DNA of 35,656 nt, from positions 1 to 35,656 of the forward strand of contig JAFZOL010000063.1 in NCBI GenBank assembly GCA_017550625.1, in the 5' to 3' direction. Below, in pieces: positions 22,869 through 30,646 of the stretch (the stretch's first letter is position 1; each line of letters opens with the position of its first letter). Position numbers and translations under genes: made by a program. The stretch comes from Clostridia bacterium. Lineage in GTDB: Bacteria; Bacillota; Clostridia; Oscillospirales; Acutalibacteraceae. The notes beneath the pieces were generated by a model. The model worked only from the letters and a program-made list of their open reading frames with translations, was not told where the DNA came from and searched no databases.

Positions 22869-23999
22869 TCAGACGCCGTTCTCGAGACGGAGGATGCGCT
22901 TTTCGCCTTCTTCGGCGAGGGCGCGGAAATCTTCGATGTTCTTCTTGAGCCGCGGCAGCGCCTGCTGCTTGTAGGTGCTGATATCCTCGAGCGCCTGCAT
23001 GCAGTCGCTGAACGAGCCCTTGAGGGTCTCGACCGACACGCCGGCCTCTTCGGCCTGCTTGTGGATCTCGGCGCCCTGCTCTTTGAGCATCTTCGAGGTG
23101 GCGGAGATCATGCGGTTGGTCTCCTCGTTCAGGGCGTTGACCTTTTCGAGCACGATCTTCTGGTCGTAGAGGGCGCCCGCGACGGTCACGGCCGTGCGCA
23201 GCGCCGCCACGGTGACGAGCTTCGCGCGGTCGACGGAGCGGATGAGCTCCTTGTTGTTGCGGCGGATGATCTCCATCGCGATGATGCCCTGCTGGTTCAC
23301 GACCTGCAGCTGGCGGAAATCCTGGATCTTTTGGCGCAGCGGATAGAGGACCTCTTCCTGCAAAAAGGTGACCTTGTCCTGCTGGCCGTCCTGCAGCTCG
23401 AGCTCGGCGATGCCGTTTTCGACGTAGGCGTCCATGCGCTCGGCGATCTCGAGGTTTTGGGCGATCTGCACGGTGAGGTCGCGCATGCCGTTCTGCTCGA
23501 GCTCGAGGGTGACGTTGTCGTTCTGCAGGCTCTTTTTGCCGTTGTCGAGGGTCTTGATGATATCGGAGATCTCCTGATCGGCGGTCTTATAGCGCTCGAA
23601 ATAGCGGCGCACGGGATTGAAGAGCTTGCCGACCTTGCCCTTTTTGAGGAAATCGACCTTGGAGGGGTCGAGGTCGCGCATTTTGATCGTGAGGTCCTCA
23701 AGGCCCCTCGACACGTCGCCGGTCTCGCCGCCCGCCTCGCTGAACTGGTACATCCGCTTTTGCAGGATGGCGTTTTTGCTCTCGCTCTTTTTGAGCGTTT
23801 CGACGCCGAACGCGTCGATGGCGGCCACGCAGTCGTGCCGGGACTCGGTGGACATGAGGTCCACGTTCACGATGTTCGCGCCGGTGGACTCCACGAGGGC
23901 GGTGATCTGCGCCTCTTTTTCGTCGGTCGGCTTCGTCTCCTCCGCGACCTTGGCGCGGATCTCTTCTTCGTTGGGCAGTTCCAGAATGAAATCAGACAT
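22869..23999 (-). CDS. telA: TelA-family protein (toxic anion resistance family)
   Basis: The 376-residue product has the architecture of the TelA/YaaN family: a poorly conserved N terminus, then a long helical, probably coiled-coil body. Family-like blocks are the segment DFLKKGKVGKLFNPVRRYFERY (about 115-136), VTFLQEEVLYPLRQKIQDFR, QQGIIAMEIIRRNN and LVTVAALRTAVTVAGALYDQK. Members were named for tellurite resistance, but the molecular function is unsettled and a membrane-stress role is often suggested. The ATG at 23999 has AAGGAG upstream. It is the last gene of a three-gene operon, 23 bp after the VWA gene. In B. subtilis the TelA homologue yaaN similarly follows xpaC. Confidence 0.9.
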   Translation of the reverse strand: MSDFILELPNEEEIRAKVAEETKPTDEKEAQITALVESTGANIVNVDLMSTESRHDCVAAIDAFGVETLKKSESKNAILQKRMYQFSEAGGETGDVSRGLEDLTIKMRDLDPSKVDFLKKGKVGKLFNPVRRYFERYKTADQEISDIIKTLDNGKKSLQNDNVTLELEQNGMRDLTVQIAQNLEIAERMDAYVENGIAELELQDGQQDKVTFLQEEVLYPLRQKIQDFRQLQVVNQQGIIAMEIIRRNNKELIRSVDRAKLVTVAALRTAVTVAGALYDQKIVLEKVNALNEETNRMISATSKMLKEQGAEIHKQAEEAGVSVETLKGSFSDCMQALEDISTYKQQALPRLKKNIEDFRALAEEGEKRILRLENGV

Positions 24000-24022
24000 A
24001 TTGCAAGCTCCTTTCTCTCACC

Positions 24023-25702
24023 TTACATATTTGCGTTGAACAGTTGTCTTAACTGATACGAGATGTCTTCGGTGCCGGCGTTGATGCACACGGCCTCGTT
24101 GATCTCGCTGATCTCTTTGAGGGCGTCGATATCGGCGTTGTAGCCGATGGTGTAGATGGGCATGTTGAGCGCCGACACGACGTCGCGGATGTCGCCGAGG
24201 TCGTTGCCGCGGTTCGTGGCGCCGTCGGACAGCACGAAGATCATGGGCTTGGCGTCGGGGATCTCTTCCATCTTGTCGAGCACCAGCTGCATCGCCACGC
24301 AGATCGCGTCGAAGGTGGCGGTCTGGCCCGCGGCCTGCAGCGACTTGACCGTGCCGATGAAATACGACTGCTGCGTCAGGTCGAACTCGGCGATCGGCAG
24401 CTCGACGCAGACGTTCTGGTTATACGACACGAGGCCGATGTAGTTTTCGGGGTTGATATACTGGATGGAGTTCTCGAGCGAGCTCTGCAGGGCCCTCAGG
24501 GGGCTGCCCTCCATGCTGCCGGACACGTCCGCCACGAACACGGCGATGATGGGCTTCGCGTCCTTGTTCTCTTTATAGAGCTCCTGCGCCGCCACGAGCT
24601 CCGCGCCGGAATAATCGGCGCTGAGGGGCGCGTAGCCGTCGGGCGCGGTGTTGAAGCCGTTGTTCTTCGCGAGGGTCTTGCCGTTCTTCTCGCAGTAGTT
24701 CGCGAAGAGCTTGAGGATCGCCTTTTCGTTTTCGGGGGCGGTCGAGATCGTCGCGAGCGGGTTCTCGTGCGCGAAGCCGAAGGGGATGAACTGATAGTTC
24801 TTCGAAAGCGTGCGGTCGTTGACGAAGGTCTGGTATTCGAGCACGAAGGCGCCGAAGGTGCCCTTTTCGGCAGCCGTGCGCATCTGCTGCGTGGTCATGG
24901 CGACGAACGGGATGTTCTTCTGGAAGGCCGTGAAGCCCTCTTTCGCGCTCTTGGACGTGAGGTTCCCGGGCGAATAGCTGTCGAGCAGGGTGATGAGGAA
25001 GTTGAGGCCCGTGGCGCTGGTGAAGGGGTTCGTGTAGCCCATGATCACCTTGTCGTCCGCCGTGGCCTTCGCGAGCGACTGGACGCTCGCCTCGCCGTAT
25101 TCCTCGACGAGGGTGGAATACACGGCCTTCGACACCACGATGCCGGCGTAGTTCATCACGAGGCTGTCGGCCGCGTATTCGGTGGCGACACCTTTATAGT
25201 TGAGCATTTTCACGGAAAGGCTGCTCGAGGGCGAGATGGCGGAGGGTACGTATTTGCCCGACGCCACGTAGTCCACCTGCTGGCCGGACGCCACGGTGCG
25301 CAGCCGGATCGAGACCTGGCGGCCGTCGATCTCGGCGCCGCTGCGGTTGAAGGCCTCGGCCATCTCGCGCAGGTACCCGTCAGCCCCGCTGCCGGTCTTC
25401 TCGGACGAGGCGAAGATCTCGGCATAGAGCGCGGTGGTCTCGCGCACGACGATGCTGTCGTCCGTTAAATCGGGCAGCTCCTGGAACGTGGTGTCGCCCG
25501 ACACGTAGTTTACCTGCCCCTTCACGGGCGTGCCCTCGGTGGGACGGATATCGCGTACAAGCTTATTGAGCTGCTTGACGGCGCTTTCGCGGTCGATCTC
25601 GCGGGCGGACTTGCCGCAGTTGCGGAACAGGAACAGCCCGCCGAACACGAGCGACACGACGATAATAATGATCACGACAAGGCGTGCGTTGGTATTCTTC
25701 AT
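24023..25702 (-). CDS. Membrane-anchored substrate-binding-like / VWA domain protein
   Basis: The 559-residue protein has an N-terminal transmembrane helix (about 8-27). A region of about 75-345 resembles the periplasmic-binding fold used by substrate-binding proteins (IRLRTVASGQQVDYV, VIMGYTNPFTSATGLNF, PFVAMTTQQM). A C-terminal von Willebrand A domain follows (about 380-559) with a complete MIDAS: DVSGS at 392-396, the Thr in QTATFD and the Asp in LSDGATN. It should therefore bind Mg2+ or Mn2+ and a partner protein outside the membrane or in the wall. The ligand is unknown. The ATG at 25702 has AAAGGAGG upstream. It lies between the XpaC-like and TelA genes on one transcript. Confidence 0.85.
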   Translation of the reverse strand: MKNTNARLVVIIIIVVSLVFGGLFLFRNCGKSAREIDRESAVKQLNKLVRDIRPTEGTPVKGQVNYVSGDTTFQELPDLTDDSIVVRETTALYAEIFASSEKTGSGADGYLREMAEAFNRSGAEIDGRQVSIRLRTVASGQQVDYVASGKYVPSAISPSSSLSVKMLNYKGVATEYAADSLVMNYAGIVVSKAVYSTLVEEYGEASVQSLAKATADDKVIMGYTNPFTSATGLNFLITLLDSYSPGNLTSKSAKEGFTAFQKNIPFVAMTTQQMRTAAEKGTFGAFVLEYQTFVNDRTLSKNYQFIPFGFAHENPLATISTAPENEKAILKLFANYCEKNGKTLAKNNGFNTAPDGYAPLSADYSGAELVAAQELYKENKDAKPIIAVFVADVSGSMEGSPLRALQSSLENSIQYINPENYIGLVSYNQNVCVELPIAEFDLTQQSYFIGTVKSLQAAGQTATFDAICVAMQLVLDKMEEIPDAKPMIFVLSDGATNRGNDLGDIRDVVSALNMPIYTIGYNADIDALKEISEINEAVCINAGTEDISYQLRQLFNANM

Positions 25703-25753
25703 AGTTTCTTCCTCCTTTTCCCCACATGGAGAGAGCGCGCGGAAATCCGGCGC

Positions 25754-26476
25754 TCAGCGGTAGTATTTCAGTTCGTTGGTCAGGGCCGTGATCTCCTCAA
25801 GCAGGGCGTCGGTCTCGCCCGTATCCTTCGCCGCGGAGTCGGACATGTCGAAGGCGAGGGTGTCGAGCTTTAAGATCAGGTTCTCGTTCACGGCGACCGA
25901 GCCGCGGATGAAGCTGAGGCTCTTGTCGTAGAGCGCCAGCTGCTGCTCCTGGATATCGTCGGGGATATCATCGTAGCGGTAGTTGAGCAGCCGCTCGTAT
26001 TCGTCGTCGCTGAACACCGACAGGCGCAGCGCCATGGTCTTCATGTTGTCGAGCATCGCGTTTTCGGCCGCCGCCACGGCGCCGAGATAGCGCGACGCCG
26101 TCATGCTGCCCTTCTGGAACTTGAGGTGGATCGCCGTTTCGGCGCGCGAGGACGAGAGCCTGAGGCGCTGGTACTGGTCGAGCCCCGTGCGCGCGAGCTC
26201 CCCGAAGAAGCGCGAGCCCGTGAAGGACTTCAGTGTGTTTTCGATCTGCGAGGCGCTTTCGAGCTGGACGTTTTTCACCGGCTTCGGGCCGCCGAGGAGC
26301 TTGTAGTTGCCGCCCACGAGCCCGGCGCCGAGCCCGAGCCCGATCAGGATCGAGAGGCCCGCCTTGAGCAGCGACGGGTCGGTGGGCCGCAGACCGAGAA
26401 GCCCCTCGGAATACGTCACGACCGCCGTGACGACGATCCCGAGATTCAGTAATAAGATCTTGATTTTCTGCGACAT
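25754..26476 (-). CDS. XpaC-like two-helix membrane protein (tentative)
   Basis: The start chosen is the ATG at 26476 (MSQKIKILLLNLG), which has GGGGAGGTG about 7 nt upstream. A start 18 bp further up (MRGGAG...) would place that ribosome site inside the gene. The 240-residue protein has two N-terminal transmembrane segments (about 5-23 and 38-57) followed by about 180 residues of charged helix (LRLSSSRAETAIHLKFQKG, DDIPDDIQEQQLALYDKSL). Two helices plus a helical body, directly upstream of a telA homologue, fits the XpaC family as in B. subtilis xpaC-yaaN. Sequence similarity is not strong enough to be sure by eye. It is the first gene of the operon. Confidence 0.6.
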   Translation of the reverse strand: MSQKIKILLLNLGIVVTAVVTYSEGLLGLRPTDPSLLKAGLSILIGLGLGAGLVGGNYKLLGGPKPVKNVQLESASQIENTLKSFTGSRFFGELARTGLDQYQRLRLSSSRAETAIHLKFQKGSMTASRYLGAVAAAENAMLDNMKTMALRLSVFSDDEYERLLNYRYDDIPDDIQEQQLALYDKSLSFIRGSVAVNENLILKLDTLAFDMSDSAAKDTGETDALLEEITALTNELKYYR

Positions 26477-26535
26477 TCCGGCACCTCCCCTCACGGTCGT
26501 TTCAGGAAACCGCGAAGCCTTTGGTCATTATAATA

Positions 26536-26564
26536 AATATAACATACCGCCTTATGCTTGTCAA
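26536..26564 (-). promoter_or_regulatory. Promoter of the XpaC-VWA-TelA operon
   Basis: Minus-strand TTGACA (26559-26564), 17 bp and TATATT (26536-26541). The start would be near 26529, about 53 nt before the first ATG. Confidence 0.75.
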
Positions 26565-26583
26565 TCGTTTCCTTGTCCAATAT

Positions 26584-26639
26584 GATACCACGGAGTTCAC
26601 GTGAACTCAAGTTACGGCTGTGTCATTTCCGGTGGTATC
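26584..26639. repeat. Nested inverted repeats upstream of the XpaC-VWA-TelA promoter
   Basis: GATACCAC (26584-26591) and GTGGTATC (26632-26639) are perfect inverted arms. Between them lies the perfect 16-bp palindrome GAGTTCACGTGAACTC (26593-26608). The unit lies 20 bp beyond the operon's -35 box, between it and the maa terminator. It may be an operator or a relic of a small mobile repeat. Confidence 0.65.
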
Positions 26640-26667
26640 CGCTACCCTGTCAGGCGGTAACGCATAC

Positions 26668-26698
26668 AAAAAAAACCGAGCCCGGAGCGGGTCCGGGC
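26668..26698 (-). terminator. Terminator after the acetyltransferase gene
   Basis: On the minus strand GCCCGGA (arm 26692-26698), a 5-nt loop and TCCGGGC (arm 26680-26686) are followed by TCGG and eight T (26668-26675). Confidence 0.85.
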
Positions 26699-26723
26699 AA
26701 GGTTTGTGAAAGGATGCGGTATG

Positions 26724-27335
26724 TCAGAAGGTTTTGTATCTGAGGCTGTCTTCTTCGGTGATCGGGCGGATCACGCGGCAGGGGTTGCCCGCCGCGAACA
26801 CGCCGGGCGGCACGTCGCGCGTGACGACGCTGCCCGCGCCGATGACGCAGTTGTCGCCGATCGTCACGCCCGAGCAGATCACCGCGTTCGCGCCGAACCA
26901 GCAGCCGTTTCCGATCGTGACGGGCTTGGCCCAGCACAGGCGCCGGGGCGTGCCGTTTTCGTCCGGGTAAGCAACGCGCTCGTCGGCGAGCATCGGGTGC
27001 ACGGGGGTCACGATCGTGACGTTCGGGCCGAAATCGCAGTGGTCGCCGATCGTAACAAGCGCGTCGTCCTGCACCGTGAAGTTGAAGTTGATGAACGTGT
27101 GCGCGCCGATGAAGGTGTGGCAGCCGTAGTGGAACGTGATCGGCCCCTGCAGGAACGAGCCCTCGCCGAGGGCGCCGAGCAGGTCTTTGAGGATCGCATT
27201 TCGCGCCTCAACTTCGTCCTCATGCAGGCGGTTGAAATCGATATTCAGGTTGTGCGCCTTCAGCTTTTTCGCCTTGAGGGCGGGGTCGCCCGGAAAAAAG
27301 AGCTTGCCGGCGAAGATCTTTTCTTCTTCGGTCAT
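26724..27335 (-). CDS. Maltose/galactoside O-acetyltransferase-like (left-handed beta-helix)
   Basis: Members transfer an acetyl group from acetyl-CoA to the 6-hydroxyl of sugars. The 203-residue product has the Mac N-terminal segment (EKIFAGKLFFPGDPAL, about 5-20), and the HNLNIDFNRLHEDE motif. Hexapeptide repeats follow from residue 85 onward (IGAHTFINFNFTVQDDALVTIG), with the catalytic His in TPVHPML near 113, and the terminal block GAGSVVTRDVPPGVFAAGNPCRVIR. The sugar acceptor cannot be read from the sequence. Its ATG overlaps the stop of the upstream M28 peptidase gene (ATGA), with only a weak ribosome site, so translation is probably coupled. A strong terminator ends the operon. Confidence 0.92.
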   Translation of the reverse strand: MTEEEKIFAGKLFFPGDPALKAKKLKAHNLNIDFNRLHEDEVEARNAILKDLLGALGEGSFLQGPITFHYGCHTFIGAHTFINFNFTVQDDALVTIGDHCDFGPNVTIVTPVHPMLADERVAYPDENGTPRRLCWAKPVTIGNGCWFGANAVICSGVTIGDNCVIGAGSVVTRDVPPGVFAAGNPCRVIRPITEEDSLRYKTF

Positions 27336-28600
27336 TTGCCGCCGAGACCTCTCTCGTCGAACAGGAAGGCGGTGTTGAGAGCCACCTCGAGGCCCTTTTC
27401 GATGGTCTTGGGCTCCATGATCTCAGCCACGTCGCCGCGTGTGTGGTAATAGCGCGGCGGGCCGGGGTTCATGGCGGCGAGCAGCGCCGACGGCACCTTG
27501 GCCTGGCTCGCGGCGCAGGCGTCGGACGCGCCGAAGAACACGGCGATGCGCTCGATGTCGATCTCGGCCTCGAGGCCCGCGTCGTGCAGCAGCTCGCACA
27601 CGCGCTTGTCGTGCGGGGCAAGGCCCGTCATGTCGCGCGTGTAGATCGCGAAATCATCGTAATCCTTGAACGTGTCGACCGAGATGAAGGCGGTCTCGAC
27701 GTTCGGGTCCTTCCATTCGGGGTGGAGCTTGACGGCCGCCTTCGCGCCGCGCAGGCCCGATTCCTCACAGCCCGAGAACATGGCGATGACCTCGGTGTTC
27801 TCGAAGCGGATATCGTTGTCGCCCATGAATTTGAGCACGCCGCCCGCGACCATGCAGCCGGTGAGGTTGTCGTTGGCGCCCTCGACGCAGACCTTGTAAT
27901 TCATGAAGAAGAACGCGCACAGATAGCCCGGGATGAAGGCGATGTCGAGCAGGACGAGCAGCGGGATGAACCTGCCGAGCGCCAGCATGATGATGGCGGC
28001 GGCGAAGGTGTAGCCCATGCCGACCAGAGCGTAGATGCAGCCGCCGTAGAGCAGCGGTCTGCCGCCGAGGTGCGTGAGGCGCCATTCCATCGAGGAGTCG
28101 GCATGGCCGGCCAGGATCAGGCGGCGCTTGACCTCGCCCTTGGGCTTGCGTACGCAGTAGAAGTTGTGGGATTCGCGCTTTTTCTGGAACACGTCGATGA
28201 GGGGCTTATAGAAGAAGAACTCCACCACCATCAGGATGAGACCGATGATCGGAATGATGAACATGGGCCAGACCGCGAAGTTTTTGGGCGCGTCTTTCCA
28301 CACGGTATAGTTCAGGATCAGGTTCACGAGCCCGCAGGCGAACGCGAGCAGAAGGATCGCGCCGTCGATGCGGATCCAAGACAGCAGGGCGTGCGGCGCG
28401 CAGCGGAACGTATCGCGCCTCACCTCGTCGGCGGCGTTGCCCACGGCCTCGGCCATCATCTCCTGTGCCCGGAGCTCCGCCTCGGAAGCGGATTCGCGGG
28501 GCCCGATCTCTTTGCAGACTTTCTTGACCGTACGCACCGCAAAATTCGTATACATTCTGAGCGTCGGCTTATAACGCTCCACGCTTTCGCTGGCTTTCAT
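27332..28600 (-). CDS. Membrane-embedded M28-family zinc peptidase
   Basis: M28 enzymes are usually two-zinc aminopeptidases. The start is the ATG at 28600 (MKASESVERYKPTL), which has GAGGAGG upstream; the longer frame lacks one. The 422-residue protein has two transmembrane helices near 80-98 and 110-132. The catalytic motifs are complete: GHADS (His166), ANDNLTG (Asp244), CEES (Glu279/Glu280), SVDTF (Asp309) and YHTRGD (His386). Two further hydrophobic helices (about 182-232) lie between the first and second metal ligands, an unusual place for membrane segments. The substrate is unknown. It has its own promoter and is coupled to the acetyltransferase gene by a 4-bp overlap. Confidence 0.86.
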   Translation of the reverse strand: MKASESVERYKPTLRMYTNFAVRTVKKVCKEIGPRESASEAELRAQEMMAEAVGNAADEVRRDTFRCAPHALLSWIRIDGAILLLAFACGLVNLILNYTVWKDAPKNFAVWPMFIIPIIGLILMVVEFFFYKPLIDVFQKKRESHNFYCVRKPKGEVKRRLILAGHADSSMEWRLTHLGGRPLLYGGCIYALVGMGYTFAAAIIMLALGRFIPLLVLLDIAFIPGYLCAFFFMNYKVCVEGANDNLTGCMVAGGVLKFMGDNDIRFENTEVIAMFSGCEESGLRGAKAAVKLHPEWKDPNVETAFISVDTFKDYDDFAIYTRDMTGLAPHDKRVCELLHDAGLEAEIDIERIAVFFGASDACAASQAKVPSALLAAMNPGPPRYYHTRGDVAEIMEPKTIEKGLEVALNTAFLFDERGLGGK

Positions 28601-28634
28601 GCGAAACGACCTCCTCGAATAAAAATGCGTAACA

Positions 28635-28663
28635 ATTATAACACAATTCGTTTTGCTTGTCGA
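28635..28663 (-). promoter_or_regulatory. Promoter of the M28-acetyltransferase operon
   Basis: Minus-strand TCGACA (28658-28663), 17 bp and TATAAT (28635-28640), with a TG giving an extended -10. The start would be near 28628. Confidence 0.7.
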
Positions 28664-28774
28664 GCGCAAAAATAGATAAAAAGCCGCCTATAAAACTGTG
28701 GAAATCCAACAAGTGTTGAAGAAATTGAAAAAGTTCACAAATTAAGGTTTATTCACACGAGGGTTCGTGCTAAA

Positions 28775-28888
28775 ATGTGAGATGTGGGATGTGAGATGTG
28801 AGATGAAGGACGGGGTTTCACCCCGTACCCCGTTATAATGCCGGCCGCAGGCCCCTTCATCCGACATCCGACATCTCACATCCAACAT
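28775..28888. repeat. Imperfect inverted repeat built of 7-bp units
   Basis: The left arm 28775-28809 and right arm 28854-28888 are complementary at 28 of 35 positions. Each arm consists of about four 7-bp units (ACATCNN or its complement) ending in the CCTTCATC/GATGAAGG block. Between them is a perfect smaller hairpin, ACGGGG-TTTCA-CCCCGT (28810-28826). It resembles a miniature mobile repeat and would form a long RNA hairpin in the PHP gene leader if transcribed. Confidence 0.7.
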
Positions 28889-28895
28889 CATTTTG

Positions 28896-28954
28896 TATTC
28901 TGCATTTTGCATTTTCCCCCTCGGCCCTGTGCGCCATGTGCGCCATGTGCGCCC
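28896..28954 (+). repeat. Short tandem repeats before the PHP gene
   Basis: TATTCTGCATTTTGCATTTT (28896-28915) is a direct repeat of TGCATTT units. It is followed by three 9-bp copies of TGTGCGCCA (28928-28954, last base differing). They fill the space between the inverted repeat and the ribosome site. Confidence 0.75.
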
Positions 28955-28978
28955 TGATCCCTTGAAAGGAGTATCCCC

Positions 28979-30505
28979 ATGAAAAGAACCGTCGCCTTAT
29001 TGCTCGCCGCCGTATTGACGCTTATATGCTGTTCGTCCGCCCTCGCGGCGGCGCCGGACAGATATACGATCACGAACCCCTACGCGGACGTGGACTGGGA
29101 GAGCGCGGGACAATATAAGACCGCCCTGCATACCCACACCAACGCCTCCGACGGCAGCGCGACGCTGAGGCAAAGCATCGAGCGGCACGTGGAGACCGGC
29201 TTCGATATCGTGGCCGTAACCGACCACGGCGTGGTGGACCAGGGCTGGGACGACGGCGCGAAGCAGAACATGATCAAGACCCTGCTCGGGGTGCTGGGCA
29301 GGAGCGAGGGCGACCTCGAATACCTCGGCGACGAGGGCACGTTCGCGGACGGCACGAATTACCGCCTCACGAAGACCCTGAGCGGCGACGACTATTTATA
29401 CGCGGGCGAACGCACGATCCTCCGGCTCCCCTACGGCGTGGAGAACAACGCGGTGTCGGTGAACGCCCACGTCAATTCGTGGTTCGTAAACAGTACCGAC
29501 AACTCCGTGACCACCTACGAGGACGCGGTGCGCCGCATCGAGCGTGAGGGCGGGGTGTCGGTGATCAACCACCCCGGCGAATACACGAAGGCGCGCTATG
29601 AGCTCACAAGCGCCGACGCCTATGACGAGGAGAACGCCGCTTACGCCTATTACATCAATAAATATGCTTATCTGCTGGATAAATATCCGTCGTGCATCGG
29701 GATCGATATTAACTCGAAGGGCGACGACCGCACCCGCTTCGAGCGCGTGCTGTGGGATATTCTGCTGACGCGCTTTTCGGCCAACGGCAGAAACGTGTTC
29801 GCGATCGCGAGCTCCGACGCCCACCAGCTCAACAAGATCGACACGGGCTTTTCGCTGCTGCTGACACCCGCCCTTTCGTCCGCCGCGGCGCGCCGCGCCC
29901 TTGAAAAAGGCGAGTTCTTCGCCGCCTCGCACTGCATCGGCAACCCCGAGGAGCTGGAGGAATATTCCGCCGCGCTGAGGGCTTTTTACGGCGAGGGGAA
30001 CCGAACCCTCATCCGCGTGGACGCAGCGCTCGCCGCGATGCGGGAGCGCATCGACGGGATCGAAGCGGGCAGATACGACCGCGACGACTCGATCGGCGCG
30101 GAGTATACGGTGCTGGACGGAAACGGCTTCACGACAGTGGATTCTTTCCCGTCCGTGAAGGCGATCAGGGTGGACGACAATGAGAACACGATCGGGATCG
30201 AGACCGGGGACGCGCTCATTGTGCGCTTCGTTTCGAACGGCAGAACGGTGGCCGTGCTGCCCGCGGACGACGCCGTGCTCGACCTCGACGACTACGGCGA
30301 TCTCATCGGCGATTACGTGCGCGCCGAGGTGTTCGGCGACGGCGGCATCCTGTATACACAGGCGTTTTTGCTCAACGCCGAAGCGCACGCCGGCAGCGCG
30401 GACGTGGTGAAAGGCGTGCGGGAGCTGGGATTTCTGGACTTTCTGCTGGCCGAAATCAATCGCTGGATGAAGGTCATCGCGCGGTTTTTCCGCTCGGTGA
30501 CGTGA
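28979..30505 (+). CDS. Secreted PHP-domain metal-dependent phosphoesterase
   Basis: PHP proteins are metal-dependent phosphoesterases; some hydrolyse nucleotides or sugar phosphates. The 508-residue product has a signal peptide cut near residue 23-25 (SALA/AAP). The PHP ligands are complete: His51-x-His53 in LHTHTNASDG, Asp82-His83 in VTDHG, His198 in NHPGEY and Asp280-x-His282 in SSDAH. About 185 residues after the PHP core (320-508) look like a beta-rich accessory region and end in an aromatic/basic tail (EINRWMKVIARFFRSVT) resembling that of the NAGPA-phosphatase protein. No LPXTG anchor is present. The ATG has AAAGGAG upstream. The substrate is unknown and is probably an extracellular phosphate ester. 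Confidence 0.87.
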   Translation: MKRTVALLLAAVLTLICCSSALAAAPDRYTITNPYADVDWESAGQYKTALHTHTNASDGSATLRQSIERHVETGFDIVAVTDHGVVDQGWDDGAKQNMIKTLLGVLGRSEGDLEYLGDEGTFADGTNYRLTKTLSGDDYLYAGERTILRLPYGVENNAVSVNAHVNSWFVNSTDNSVTTYEDAVRRIEREGGVSVINHPGEYTKARYELTSADAYDEENAAYAYYINKYAYLLDKYPSCIGIDINSKGDDRTRFERVLWDILLTRFSANGRNVFAIASSDAHQLNKIDTGFSLLLTPALSSAAARRALEKGEFFAASHCIGNPEELEEYSAALRAFYGEGNRTLIRVDAALAAMRERIDGIEAGRYDRDDSIGAEYTVLDGNGFTTVDSFPSVKAIRVDDNENTIGIETGDALIVRFVSNGRTVAVLPADDAVLDLDDYGDLIGDYVRAEVFGDGGILYTQAFLLNAEAHAGSADVVKGVRELGFLDFLLAEINRWMKVIARFFRSVT

Positions 30506-30585
30506 ATATTCCGCCGAAAAATGAATATTCGTTGCTTATTTATGAAATTATTATGAATTTTTACAACGATTAATAGAACAGGCTA

Positions 30586-30614
30586 TTGACAAAGCAATCA
30601 AAAACATATAATAT
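30586..30614 (+). promoter_or_regulatory. Promoter of the sigma factor gene
   Basis: TTGACA (30586-30591), 17 bp and TAATAT (30609-30614) in an AT-rich stretch, about 25 nt before the ribosome site. Confidence 0.7.
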
Positions 30615-30646
30615 ACAATTGTTTTATTCTATCTTCGAGGAAGCGT

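Larger units (their letters stand above)
28601..28978. other. Intergenic region between the M28 and PHP genes
   Basis: This 378-bp gap contains the minus-strand promoter of the M28 gene (28635-28663), an AT-rich stretch, a possible extended -10 element (TGC-TAAAAT, 28771-28776) for the PHP gene, a large imperfect inverted repeat (28775-28888), and short tandem repeats up to the ribosome site AAAGGAG at about 28964-28970. No protein gene was seen in it. Confidence 0.7.

Noticed and set aside
28979-29056. Lipoprotein signal on the PHP protein
   Set aside because: The sequence TLICCSS lacks a proper lipobox (no small residue before Cys), so an ordinary signal peptide cleaved after SALA is more likely.
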